Positions 1 to 8,601 of a stretch of DNA of 64,000 bases are shown here, in pieces. Below the pieces are notes generated by a model. The model ran no database searches and was not told where the DNA came from. It worked only from the letters and a program-made list of their open reading frames with translations. Source of the stretch: an uncultured Flavobacteriales bacterium. Lineage in GTDB: Bacteria > Bacteroidota > Bacteroidia > Flavobacteriales_G > Salibacteraceae. How positions within the stretch are numbered: the stretch's first letter is position 1; every line of letters begins with the position of its first letter. The translations under genes were made by a program, and so were the position numbers. The stretch lies in assembly GCA_913062955.1 (NCBI GenBank), contig CAJXZP010000005.1, forward strand, positions 40,813-104,812. Reading direction: 5' to 3'.

Positions 1-16
1 ATAGGCTTTACTTCTG

Positions 17-91
17 TGGGCAATGAGGGATTCGAACCCCCGACCCCCTCGGTGTAAACGAGGTGCTCTGAACCAGCTGAGCTAATTGCCC
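17..91 (-). tRNA. tRNA-Val (anticodon TAC)
   Basis: Read on the minus strand this folds as a standard cloverleaf: acceptor arm GGGCAAT pairing with ATTGCCC, D-arm with AGCTCAGCTGG, a TTTACAC anticodon loop giving anticodon TAC (codon GTA, valine), and a T-arm with GGTTCGAATCC. CCA is not encoded. It follows folC on the same strand but has its own promoter between the two. Confidence 0.96.
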
Positions 92-140
92 GAATTGGAT
101 GAGTGTGCTTTTGTTTGACTCTCGTTCCGTATTCGTGGTG

Positions 141-170
141 CAAATGTACGTCAACGATTCGAATTGACAA
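141..170 (-). promoter_or_regulatory. Promoter of tRNA-Val
   Basis: On the minus strand TTG (170-168), a 19-base spacer and TACATTTG (148-141) match the Bacteroidota vegetative promoter (-33 TTG, -7 TAnnTTTG). It lies between the folC stop and the tRNA, so the tRNA can be transcribed independently of folC. Confidence 0.75.
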
Positions 171-175
171 TGACT

Positions 176-1402
176 TTAATTGAAAAACTTTAGTGCATCT
201 GCGACTACAAAAGTACTCCCACCGACATACACGATGTCATCTTCTTGAGAATCAGCAATTGCTATCTTTACAGCCTCCGAAACTTTATTAAAACTTTTTT
301 TATTTTTTTTTGCTGAAGTGAATAAATCATCCAATTCTGCTATGGGTTTGGCTCTTTCAATTTCAGGTTCACACAAATAATAATGCGCCTCATCCGGAAG
401 AAGCTCCATAACCGATTCTGCATTTTTATCATTTACCATTCCAAATACAATTCGCATCTCTCCTTTACAGATATCTTGCAAATGCTTCATGGTATAGGCC
501 AACCCTTCCTTGTTATGTGCGGTATCGGCAATTACAGTGGGTTTGTTTTGAAGGACCTCCCAACGCCCCCGTAAGCCGGTATTCCGGATCATATACTCTA
601 CTCCTGACACCAAATGATTATTACTAACCTCAAATCCAAAAGCACGTAATTCTTTCGTGGCAATTACAGCCGTTTGCACATTCTTTTTTTGATAGCTTAT
701 CAAATTAGGAACATCAATAATCTCCGATTGTTGATCGGCAAATACAATTTCTGATTTCAGGTTTTCTGCGATTTCGGTAAAAACACCTCGAACTTCTTCT
801 TGGGTTTCGCCAATCACCACTGGCACACCTTCTTTAATAATTCCCGCTTTTTCAGTGGCCACTTTTACCAAAGTATTTCCTAAAAACTGGGTATGGTCTA
901 ATCCAATATTTGTGATTACGGAAACAAGTGGTGTAATCACATTAGTCGAATCTAAACGTCCTCCGAGTCCCGTTTCAATAACCGCAATATCGACCTGCTC
1001 CTTTGCAAAGTAACTAAAAGCAAGTCCAACGGTCCATTCGAAAAAAGAAGGTGAAATATCCTCTAATAAATCACTTTTATTTTCCACGAAATGGATGACT
1101 TCCAGTTCCGGGATCATCTTACCATTAATTTTAATCCGTTCCCGGAAATCTAATAAATGTGGAGAAGTATATAAACCTACTTTATAGCCTGCATCTTGTA
1201 AAATAGAGGCAATAAAATGAGAGGAGGATCCTTTCCCATTGGTTCCCGCAATATGTATGCTTTTAAATAGCGTTTCCGGGTTACCTAATTTTTTACACAA
1301 AGCCAATGTATTTGACAAATCCGCCTTATACGCAGCTTTGCCTTGTCTTTGGTACATCGGTAACTTAGAAAACAGGTAATTAACTGTTTCTTGATACGTC
1401 AT
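176..1402 (-). CDS. folC: Bifunctional folylpolyglutamate synthase / dihydrofolate synthase
   Basis: Mur-ligase-family cytoplasmic enzyme that adds glutamate to dihydropteroate and to folates using ATP. The P-loop GTNGKGSS is at residues 53-60, the ETGLGGRLDSTN segment typical of FolC is at about 142-153, and the C-terminal ligase domain carries the DTAHN motif near 292-296. The length of 408 residues is normal. The start codon overlaps the last base of the tonB-like gene, so it is the last gene of the exbB-exbD-tonB-folC unit and is probably translationally coupled. Another folate gene, folK, lies at 22.7 kb. Identification is secure; whether both activities are retained is inferred from the family. 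Confidence 0.95.
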   Translation of the reverse strand: MTYQETVNYLFSKLPMYQRQGKAAYKADLSNTLALCKKLGNPETLFKSIHIAGTNGKGSSSHFIASILQDAGYKVGLYTSPHLLDFRERIKINGKMIPELEVIHFVENKSDLLEDISPSFFEWTVGLAFSYFAKEQVDIAVIETGLGGRLDSTNVITPLVSVITNIGLDHTQFLGNTLVKVATEKAGIIKEGVPVVIGETQEEVRGVFTEIAENLKSEIVFADQQSEIIDVPNLISYQKKNVQTAVIATKELRAFGFEVSNNHLVSGVEYMIRNTGLRGRWEVLQNKPTVIADTAHNKEGLAYTMKHLQDICKGEMRIVFGMVNDKNAESVMELLPDEAHYYLCEPEIERAKPIAELDDLFTSAKKNKKSFNKVSEAVKIAIADSQEDDIVYVGGSTFVVADALKFFN

Positions 1403-2208
1403 TATTTGATTTGGAAATCGTAAATTATTCTTCCCTTTTGCTCAATAGGAGCTCCGTCTTTGGGTTGCCACTTGGTTTTGTAAGCAGCTTGTAAAGCTTT
1501 TTTGGTTAGGCATTCTGCGGTATTGGTAGTCCCCTGTCCTACGGAAGCATAAACTACCTTACCATTTCGATCTACTTTAATATTTACGTAAACTTTACCT
1601 TCTTCTTGACATTCATAAACTGGCTTTGGTTTGGTCAAAGCAGCACGATCACCTAAGGCATAGTTGCCATTACCGATACCGCCACCTGTATACCCTCCAT
1701 CAGCACCACCATCTTGTTGGCCTCGATCACCCGGTTCGTCATCGTCTCCATCACCACCACCCGCTTCCTGGGTTGGGTTATTCAGTTTACCTGCCATGGC
1801 AGCTAGTTTCTTACGTATTTCTTCTTGTTCCGCTTTCTTAATGGCTTCTGCTTCTGCCGCTCGCTCCGCTTCCTTTTCTGCCTCTGTTTTTTCTTTCGGA
1901 ACCTCAATGGTTTTCACATCATCTTGGGTGGCCACATCAGGAATAGCTGCTTCGGGTTCGGTTTGAGAAGGCTCAACGGGTTTATCTTCTGGTTGCTCCT
2001 CCGGTTCTACAGGAGCTGTAGCTGCTTCCGGTTGATTATCTCCACTCCCCATTTCTGTGGTACCAAAGTTTACCGTAAGACCCGTTTCTGGATAGGGTAC
2101 GGTATACGATAACCCATAAATCAAGAAAAATATGAATAAGACCACATGAAACACAATGGTTCCAATAAGTCCTTCCTTCTTTTCTCTTTCTTCCGGTAAT
2201 GCAAACAT
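1402..2208 (-). CDS. TonB-like energy transducer
   Basis: A 268-residue inner-membrane-anchored periplasmic protein. One membrane helix (about residues 13-33) is followed by a long Pro/Glu-rich spanning linker, a Lys/Glu/Ala-rich segment that may form a coiled coil, a Gly/Asp-rich stretch, and a C-terminal TonB/TolA-like domain with the YVNIKVDRNGKV strand and a WQPKDG segment. It directly follows exbD (no gap) and exbB, the usual motor partners that pass proton-motive force to outer-membrane receptors. No TonB-dependent receptor is in this window. The acidic and Gly-rich linker also recalls TolA, so a Tol-type role is possible. Confidence 0.85.
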   Translation of the reverse strand: MFALPEEREKKEGLIGTIVFHVVLFIFFLIYGLSYTVPYPETGLTVNFGTTEMGSGDNQPEAATAPVEPEEQPEDKPVEPSQTEPEAAIPDVATQDDVKTIEVPKEKTEAEKEAERAAEAEAIKKAEQEEIRKKLAAMAGKLNNPTQEAGGGDGDDDEPGDRGQQDGGADGGYTGGGIGNGNYALGDRAALTKPKPVYECQEEGKVYVNIKVDRNGKVVYASVGQGTTNTAECLTKKALQAAYKTKWQPKDGAPIEQKGRIIYDFQIK

Positions 2209-2601
2209 TTATTTTGTTCTTGTGGCTAATACCATTTGATATTTATTCCTATTCGCAATTTCCATAACGGCAACGACATATTGCACATCCACTGTTTCCT
2301 CAGGACGTAGCAAAAAACTAGGTTTTTCTTCCCCAACTAGTTGCGCCTGTAAAGCTCTTTCTAATTGATCAAATTTCACCTCACGTTGCCCAATAAAATA
2401 TTTCACATCTTTTGTTATCGAAACAGATACTTGATTTTTTTTATTCGTTCGAGTACTTCCTTTTGGTAATAAAACCTCCACTCCATTCGGACTAATCATC
2501 GTAGAAGCGATAATAAAAAACACAAGCAACAGAAATACGATATCCGTCATAGACGACATATTGAACTCTGGACTTACTTTATTTCTTCCCTTTACTGACA
2601 T
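2209..2601 (-). CDS. exbD: ExbD/TolR-family biopolymer transport protein
   Basis: A 130-residue protein with a short cytoplasmic N-terminus, one transmembrane helix (about 21-37) and a periplasmic domain. Asp20, just before the helix in the sequence MTDIVFLL, corresponds to the conserved proton-carrying aspartate of ExbD/TolR. It sits 2 bases downstream of exbB and directly abuts the tonB-like gene, so the three form one motor operon. Family membership is clear; assignment to Exb rather than Tol rests on the neighbouring TonB-like protein. Confidence 0.92.
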   Translation of the reverse strand: MSVKGRNKVSPEFNMSSMTDIVFLLLVFFIIASTMISPNGVEVLLPKGSTRTNKKNQVSVSITKDVKYFIGQREVKFDQLERALQAQLVGEEKPSFLLRPEETVDVQYVVAVMEIANRNKYQMVLATRTK

Positions 2602-2603
2602 AC

Positions 2604-3293
2604 TTATGCTGGTTCTTGTAACATATCAATAAAACGAACCGAAAGTTCATCCATTTTATACGCTACTTTATCAATTTTTCCTACTAAAATATTGTAACTC
2701 AAATACGCAATAATACCAATTACCAAACCGGCTGCCGTAGTTACCATGGCCTGCATAATACCCCCGGCTAATTGATTTAACTCTACCGAGTTTCCATTGG
2801 TGTTCATTTCGTGAAAGGCAGACATCATACCAATTACAGTACCTAAGAAACCAATCATTGGAGCTGCTCCAGCAATAGTGGCCTCCATAGACAATGATTG
2901 TTCCAATTTAGTGATTTCAAGTTTCCCCTCATTATCGATTGCTAACCCAATATCAGCCATGGGCTTGCCCACGCGCATCAATCCTTTTTCAATCATTTTT
3001 GAATACGGGTTATTCACTTCCTTACAGATTTGACGAGCTTGGTTAATTTCACCTTTCAATACCGATTCTTTCACCTTTTCCATAAAAGAAGTATCTCCTT
3101 TTACCACTCTAGCTACCGATAAATATCTTTCAATAAAAATGTATACTGCAACAATGGATAAGATTCCTAAAGGAATCATAATATACCATCCCCCACCAAT
3201 GAGCAGGCTCATTATCGATAAAGTTTCTTCGGTGGGTACCACCTCCACTCCTTCAGCTCCAGTATTAATTTGTAAAAACAATCCGTAATTCAT
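2604..3293 (-). CDS. exbB: ExbB/TolQ/MotA-family proton channel protein
   Basis: A 229-residue polytopic inner-membrane protein. Membrane helices are visible at about 32-56, 140-165 and 178-202; the conserved APMIGFLGTVIGM segment of ExbB/TolQ lies at 144-156. Together with ExbD it forms the stator that couples the proton gradient to the TonB-like protein. It is the first gene of the exbB-exbD-tonB-folC unit; I see no exact TAnnTTTG box in the short space between it and nhaD. Confidence 0.93.
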   Translation of the reverse strand: MNYGLFLQINTGAEGVEVVPTEETLSIMSLLIGGGWYIMIPLGILSIVAVYIFIERYLSVARVVKGDTSFMEKVKESVLKGEINQARQICKEVNNPYSKMIEKGLMRVGKPMADIGLAIDNEGKLEITKLEQSLSMEATIAGAAPMIGFLGTVIGMMSAFHEMNTNGNSVELNQLAGGIMQAMVTTAAGLVIGIIAYLSYNILVGKIDKVAYKMDELSVRFIDMLQEPA

Positions 3294-3336
3294 AATAATT
3301 TTATATTGCGTTGATAACGATAATTTTCAAGATCTA

Positions 3337-4773
3337 TTATAACATGGTATTTTCTATGTAGTAATAAAGTGCACCGGCTAGGTATCCAGAGAGCGCTAAC
3401 AAACTGATTCTTTTCATATACCACATAAAGTCAATTTTCATAATTCCCATCACAGCCACTCCAGCCGCTGAACCAATAATCAAAGCACTACCACCCGTTC
3501 CCGCACAATACGCTAAGAATTCCCAGAATGGATGATCCACAGGATAAGCTAAACCAGGTTGAAATGGGCCTACTTCATACATTCCCATGGCACCTGCAAC
3601 CAACGGAACGTTATCCACAATGGAGGATAACAATCCGATTATTACGTTAATGGCATAGATATTACCCGACATTTTTACTTCCAACCAGGATGCTAAATCC
3701 AATAATTGTCCCGCACTAGTTAACGCACCTACCGCTAACAAAATACCTAAGAAAAACATCACCGAAGGGGTATCCACTTTACGAATAACCCCCGTTACCG
3801 AAAGTTTCGATTTGGCATGCATACTTTTTCTTCTATGGATAATTTCTGTCACCGCCCACATAACGCCCAAACCAAACAACACACCCATAAATGGCGGTAA
3901 ATGGGTGAAAGTTTTATAAATAGGTACAAAAAGCAAACTTCCCACACCTAACGTAAATACTAAGTTTCTTTCCGAATCCGTTGTAATACGTATATCATCA
4001 CCTTCTGCTGAATCTGGTCTTCTGATCTCCCCTTTTAAGGTAAAAGATAAAATGCCAAGTGGAACCAGAAGCGCAATTAAAGAGGGAATAAAAATACCCG
4101 TTATGATGTGTGCGGCCGTAATGTTACCACCAATCCAAAGCATAATAGTGGTTACATCCCCAATCGGAGACCATGCACCACCCGCATTTGCAGAAACAAT
4201 CACCATACCTGCAAATAACCATAAATCATCTTTATCCTTAATCAACTTCTTTAACAAAGCAGACATCACAATAGCTGTAGTTAAGTTATCCAATGCAGCA
4301 GAGAAAAAGAAAGTAATCAGGGTCAACACCCATAATAACTTCACCTTATTTAGGGTTTTAATTCTTTCGGTAATTACCGCAAAACCATCATGTGCATCAA
4401 TGACTTCCACAATGGTCATCGCTCCTAAAAGGAAGAACAAGATCTCCGCAATATCCACTAAATGATGAGACAGCTCATACCCAATAAAATGACTAGTCGC
4501 CTCTTGCACGCCATCACCTTTGGTCAAAATTTCAGATTCGTGCCCCGTTAAGAAGTTTTGAAATCCCTTTAAATAATCCGCAGAATGGCCATACAATTCG
4601 GTAATACTCCAAGAATAATCAATACCTAAAATACTTTCAGCTCCGAATACAAAAACGGTCCAAACTAACACACCAGTTACCAAAGCGGAAGCGCCTTTAT
4701 CAATGTGAATATTGTGTTCCAACGCAATGGCTAAGTAACCAATTACGAAGATGATGATCATTAAAATGTACAT
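3337..4773 (-). CDS. nhaD: NhaD-type Na+/H+ antiporter
   Basis: A 478-residue integral membrane protein of the ion transporter superfamily with many predicted helices. Residues 158-170 (SALDNLTTAIVM) and 194-209 (SANAGGAWSPIGDVTT) are the family signatures with polar residues inside helices, and a related half-site (SSIVDNVPLVAGAMG) occurs in the second half. NhaD exchanges cytoplasmic sodium for protons, fitting a marine or brackish habitat (inference). It is monocistronic in appearance, with its own -7 box upstream. Confidence 0.92.
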   Translation of the reverse strand: MYILMIIIFVIGYLAIALEHNIHIDKGASALVTGVLVWTVFVFGAESILGIDYSWSITELYGHSADYLKGFQNFLTGHESEILTKGDGVQEATSHFIGYELSHHLVDIAEILFFLLGAMTIVEVIDAHDGFAVITERIKTLNKVKLLWVLTLITFFFSAALDNLTTAIVMSALLKKLIKDKDDLWLFAGMVIVSANAGGAWSPIGDVTTIMLWIGGNITAAHIITGIFIPSLIALLVPLGILSFTLKGEIRRPDSAEGDDIRITTDSERNLVFTLGVGSLLFVPIYKTFTHLPPFMGVLFGLGVMWAVTEIIHRRKSMHAKSKLSVTGVIRKVDTPSVMFFLGILLAVGALTSAGQLLDLASWLEVKMSGNIYAINVIIGLLSSIVDNVPLVAGAMGMYEVGPFQPGLAYPVDHPFWEFLAYCAGTGGSALIIGSAAGVAVMGIMKIDFMWYMKRISLLALSGYLAGALYYYIENTML

Positions 4774-4846
4774 TTTCCCTTAATCTTTTGTGTTAACTAA
4801 ATCTTCTTTTTACAGCCGCCAAAAGAAGACATAATTTATCCAAATC

Positions 4847-4854
4847 CAAAGATA
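4847..4854 (-). promoter_or_regulatory. -7 box of the nhaD promoter
   Basis: Minus-strand TATCTTTG matches TAnnTTTG exactly, about 73 bases before the nhaD start. No TTG is found at the expected -33 distance, so this is a half-supported promoter. Confidence 0.45.
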
Positions 4855-4942
4855 AGCACCCACCTATTTGCAGGTAATTTTAGAGTTTTATTTGTTAACA
4901 ACAAATTCTTGACATCCATCGAAAAAACACCCTGTTTACTAG

Positions 4943-6007
4943 CTAATTAGGGATATATATTTTACCGGAAGAATGATCCGTTTTTGCCCCGGTTACCGAT
5001 TTCAAAACATTTATTTGATTCTTCCATTTCAAAACACCTAGAAATGCAAAAACCAAGGCCTCTTTAAATTCTACAATAACCTTTTCTGGAACAATAATTT
5101 TAGGGGTAGCCAATGAATTTAATCGTTCCATAAAAAAAGAGTTGTATACCCCACCCCCAGTAACCAACATGGAATCAATACCGTATTCCTTACACACTTT
5201 GGCAATCTGAAAAACAGAATGCTCCACCACCGTTCTTAAAAGTGAATCCACATCCGTTTTCTTCGCAAACAAAGGGTAAACACAATCTTCTACCCATTCC
5301 ACTCCGAGCGATTTTGGTACGGGTCGTGAATAATATTCCAAATTGTGAAGCTGATTTAACAGGCTCTCATCTAAAACACCGGAACGCGCCCAATCTCCAT
5401 TTTGATCGTAGCTAATCCCTTTAGACTTCACCAAATGGTTTAAAACAATATTGGCCGGACCAATATCAAAAGCAATTCTTTTTGAATCACGCTCAAATGA
5501 TATATTAGAAAACCCACCCAAATTTAAACAGGCATCATACCTCCCAAACAATAAACGATCACCTATGGGAACTAAAGGAGCGCCTTGCCCTCCCAACAAT
5601 ACATCCTGAATCCGAAAATCATTCACCACAGGAATTTTAATAAATTCAGACAACGTAGGTCCATCGCCAATTTGAACCGTAATTCCAGCCTCCGGATTAT
5701 GGTGAATGGTATGACCGTGGCTGGCTACAAAATCTACATTTCGAATTCCATATTGATCCAGAAAAGTCTGGACACAAGAACCTAGATACGACCCATATTT
5801 CAAATTCAATTTAGCTAACCCCTGTTTTTCTAGGAACCGCGCAGCATTCAATGCATCCAACCAACTCGAGGAATAGGACATTGTTTGTGCATGAATAACC
5901 TCAAAGGACCAGCCTGATTCTCCATTCTTAAATTTCACATACGCAAGATCCAACCCATCCATGGAGGTTCCTGACATCAACCCAATTACCTTAAATTCCA
6001 CCATCAT
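4943..6007 (-). CDS. anmK: Anhydro-N-acetylmuramic acid kinase
   Basis: A 354-residue cytoplasmic sugar kinase of the ASKHA fold that converts anhydro-MurNAc from cell-wall turnover into MurNAc-6-phosphate. The signature GLMSGTSMDGLD is at residues 9-20; ASHGHTIHH (about 115-123) and LGGFSNIS and VTGGGVYN further on complete the family pattern. Length is normal for AnmK. Two adjacent ATG codons are possible starts (6007 or 6004); I kept the upstream one. It stands alone, divergent from the acyl-CoA dehydrogenase gene. Confidence 0.93.
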   Translation of the reverse strand: MMVEFKVIGLMSGTSMDGLDLAYVKFKNGESGWSFEVIHAQTMSYSSSWLDALNAARFLEKQGLAKLNLKYGSYLGSCVQTFLDQYGIRNVDFVASHGHTIHHNPEAGITVQIGDGPTLSEFIKIPVVNDFRIQDVLLGGQGAPLVPIGDRLLFGRYDACLNLGGFSNISFERDSKRIAFDIGPANIVLNHLVKSKGISYDQNGDWARSGVLDESLLNQLHNLEYYSRPVPKSLGVEWVEDCVYPLFAKKTDVDSLLRTVVEHSVFQIAKVCKEYGIDSMLVTGGGVYNSFFMERLNSLATPKIIVPEKVIVEFKEALVFAFLGVLKWKNQINVLKSVTGAKTDHSSGKIYIPN

Positions 6008-6034
6008 TTATCAACCAAATCTTTAATAGGATAT

Positions 6035-6057
6035 GTACTTTTGGAATAGTACTTTTG
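6035..6057 (+). promoter_or_regulatory. Tandem -7 boxes upstream of acyl-CoA dehydrogenase
   Basis: Two identical copies of GTACTTTTG (6035-6043 and 6049-6057) lie 14 bases apart; each contains an exact TAnnTTTG match. No TTG is at the -33 distance of either. They lie 38-60 bases before the start codon. Confidence 0.5.
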
Positions 6058-6094
6058 CAACCTTAATATTATTCGAAATTATAACTACAAAATA

Positions 6095-7234
6095 ATGGAT
6101 TTTCAGTTAACAGAAGAGCAAATTGCGGTAAGAGATGCGGCACGAGACTTTGCCAAAAACGTGGTAGCAAAAACGGTATTAGAAAGAGATGAAAACCAAA
6201 GGTTTGGTGAAGACGAAATCCGTCAATTAGGCGAATTAGGATTCATGGGAATGATGGTTGATCCTAAATATGGTGGTAGTGGAATGGATACGGTATCGTA
6301 TGTATTGGCTATGGAAGAAATTTCTAAAGTAGATGCTGCAATATCTGTTACTATGTCTGTAAACAACTCCTTAGTTTGTTGGGGTCTTGAAAAATTCGGT
6401 ACGGAAGAACAAAAGATGAAATATTTAGTTCCACTTGCTTCCGGACAAAAAATTGGTGCTTTTTGTTTATCAGAACCAGAGGCAGGCTCAGATGCCACTT
6501 CCCAAAGAACAATGGCTGTTAAAGATGGAGATGATTACATTTTAAACGGAACAAAAAACTGGATCACTAACGGTTCTAGTGCTTCTACATACATTGTAAT
6601 TGCCCAAACCAAACCTGAGTTAGGACACAAAGGAATCAGTGCATTCATTGTAGAACGAGGAATGGAAGGTTTTGTAGTTGGAGCAAAAGAGAACAAATTA
6701 GGTATTAGAAGTTCAGATACTCATACCTTACTTTTTACGGATTGTAGAGTACCTGCTGAAAACATGATAGGCGAAGAAGGATTTGGATTCAAATTCGCCA
6801 TGATGATTTTAGAAGGTGGACGAATTGGGATTGCTTCTCAGGCTCTAGGTATAGCTTCTGGTGCATTTGAAGCCTCCGTTGAATATGCGAAAACAAGAAC
6901 TGCCTTTGGAAAACCAATTTGTGAACACCAAGCTATTGCTTTCAAATTAGCAGATATGGCGACTTCCATTGAAGCCGCTAGATTATTATGTTTACAAGCA
7001 GCCTATTTAAAAGATCAACACTTACCTATTACTAAGGCTGGTGCAATGGCTAAAGAATTTTCTTCTCGTGTAGCTATGGAAGTTACCGTAGAAGCAGTTC
7101 AAGTTCATGGTGGTTACGGATTCGTTAAAGAATACCATGTAGAACGTATGATGCGTGACGCTAAGATTACACAGATTTATGAAGGAACTTCAGAAATTCA
7201 AAAAATCGTGATTGGAAGATCTATTTTAAAATAG
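6095..7234 (+). CDS. Acyl-CoA dehydrogenase
   Basis: A 379-residue flavoprotein that introduces a trans-2 double bond into acyl-CoA and passes electrons to ETF. The three expected parts are present: helical N-terminal domain, middle beta domain with CLSEPEAGSDA, and helical C-terminal domain with RTAFGKPI and the end motif IYEGTSEIQ. Glu363 in that motif is the catalytic base position of the short/medium/butyryl-CoA subfamily. Chain-length specificity cannot be read from sequence. The stop is only 3 bases from the convergent murF stop, leaving no room for a terminator. Confidence 0.94.
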   Translation: MDFQLTEEQIAVRDAARDFAKNVVAKTVLERDENQRFGEDEIRQLGELGFMGMMVDPKYGGSGMDTVSYVLAMEEISKVDAAISVTMSVNNSLVCWGLEKFGTEEQKMKYLVPLASGQKIGAFCLSEPEAGSDATSQRTMAVKDGDDYILNGTKNWITNGSSASTYIVIAQTKPELGHKGISAFIVERGMEGFVVGAKENKLGIRSSDTHTLLFTDCRVPAENMIGEEGFGFKFAMMILEGGRIGIASQALGIASGAFEASVEYAKTRTAFGKPICEHQAIAFKLADMATSIEAARLLCLQAAYLKDQHLPITKAGAMAKEFSSRVAMEVTVEAVQVHGGYGFVKEYHVERMMRDAKITQIYEGTSEIQKIVIGRSILK

Positions 7235-7237
7235 TCT

Positions 7238-8521
7238 TTACAACATATCTTTAAAGGTTTCCATTCGCATTCCGCGAGAACCTTTTAATAGAATTATCGC
7301 TCCTTCGGGAGCGATTTTTTTGATGTAAACTTCCGCTTCTTCTTTCGTAGGAAATACCTTTATGTTATCGGGGAAGATGGTTTTTGCATAATTTTCTCCG
7401 ACAAAGACATTCCGTTCGAAATGACAATCTGAAACCTTTTCAACCATTTCCTGGTGTTCACTATCACTAAAGCTACCTAATTCAAACATATCCCCCAGAA
7501 GCACCATTTTTGACTTATCGGTAACCATTTCCAACAAACTTTTTACCGCTTCCCAAACCGAAGACGGGTTCGCATTATACGCATCCATAATCAGGGTATT
7601 CCGTTCAGAAATTAATACTTGCGACCTATTATTATCTGGCTGGTAATTCGCTAAGGCTTTGCACATATCCGACTCAGGCACTGCAAAATACTTACCTACA
7701 CAATAGGCTAATTTGATATTATTAAAATTAAAGCCACCAAACAATTGGGTACTTACGTGAACCCCATTTTCACTCACCAAAGACACGAATGGATTCGCAC
7801 CATTACTTTCAATAAAGGAATAACCACCTACCTGTCCATAAGAGATCACTTCTAATTCTTGTTGAGCCATCCCTTTTACCAAGTCATCCGAATAATCTAC
7901 AAAGGCTTTCCCACCAGATAGATTTAAGTAATCAAACACTTCCTTTTTCGCCAAAACATTATTCTCGAATGACCCAAAGCCTTCCAAATGATCTTTACCC
8001 ACATTGGTGACAAATCCAAAATTAGGTTTTGCAATTTCGCAGAGTAACGCTACCTCATTCGGATGATTATCTCCCATTTCAATCAATGCAAGCGTATGTT
8101 TGGGTTGAATCTCCAAAAGCGTTAATGGAACTCCGATATGGTTATTTAGATTGCCTTTGGTAAAAGCTACCTCATAGCTCTTTGATAACACCGCATTCAG
8201 CAGCTCTTTTGTGGTGGTCTTCCCATTGGATCCAGTAACTGCAATAACGGGTATATTCAATTGATTTCGATGGAATGAAGCCAAATCTTGCAACGTTTTC
8301 AGGACATCATCCACCAAAATCGCTTTTTCAAAATCCGAAAATTGTTTATCGTCCACAATAGAAAATGAAGCCCCTTCCCCAATGGCTTTATCCGCAAATT
8401 CATTCCCATTAAAATTTGCTCCTTTTAATGCAAAAAACAAACTGCCATTTCTAATATTTCTAGTATCGGTACAAACCCCTGTACTTTCAGTAAATAATTG
8501 GTATAAATCAGCGATCTTCAT
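7238..8521 (-). CDS. murF: UDP-MurNAc-tripeptide-D-Ala-D-Ala ligase
   Basis: Cytoplasmic ATP-dependent ligase that adds D-Ala-D-Ala to the peptidoglycan precursor. The P-loop VTGSNGKTTT lies at residues 95-104, the central ligase domain has GNLNNHIG and EMGDN, and the C-terminal domain has DAYNANP. I chose the ATG at 8521 (sequence MKIADLYQLF) instead of the TTG six codons upstream: the upstream codon falls inside a TAAATTTG promoter box. In several flavobacteria murF neighbours gldJ, as here. Confidence 0.93.
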   Translation of the reverse strand: MKIADLYQLFTESTGVCTDTRNIRNGSLFFALKGANFNGNEFADKAIGEGASFSIVDDKQFSDFEKAILVDDVLKTLQDLASFHRNQLNIPVIAVTGSNGKTTTKELLNAVLSKSYEVAFTKGNLNNHIGVPLTLLEIQPKHTLALIEMGDNHPNEVALLCEIAKPNFGFVTNVGKDHLEGFGSFENNVLAKKEVFDYLNLSGGKAFVDYSDDLVKGMAQQELEVISYGQVGGYSFIESNGANPFVSLVSENGVHVSTQLFGGFNFNNIKLAYCVGKYFAVPESDMCKALANYQPDNNRSQVLISERNTLIMDAYNANPSSVWEAVKSLLEMVTDKSKMVLLGDMFELGSFSDSEHQEMVEKVSDCHFERNVFVGENYAKTIFPDNIKVFPTKEEAEVYIKKIAPEGAIILLKGSRGMRMETFKDML

Positions 8522-8536
8522 TCCTATAATTTTTGT

Positions 8537-8567
8537 CAAATTTAAAGCACAAAAAAAGGCTTCACAA
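8537..8567 (-). promoter_or_regulatory. Promoter of murF
   Basis: Minus strand TTG (8567-8565), 20-base spacer, TAAATTTG (8544-8537), then the murF ATG at 8521. The -33 TTG lies in the loop of the hairpin that terminates gldJ, so the end of one unit overlaps the promoter of the next. Confidence 0.55.
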
Positions 8568-8578
8568 AGTGAAGCCTT
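8551..8578 (-). terminator. Rho-independent terminator after gldJ
   Basis: On the minus strand AAGGCTTCAC-TTT-GTGAAGCCTT is followed by a run of seven T in total. It lies 24 bases after the gldJ stop. Confidence 0.85.
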
Positions 8579-8601
8579 AATAAATTTCTTTTGTTTAAAG
8601 A

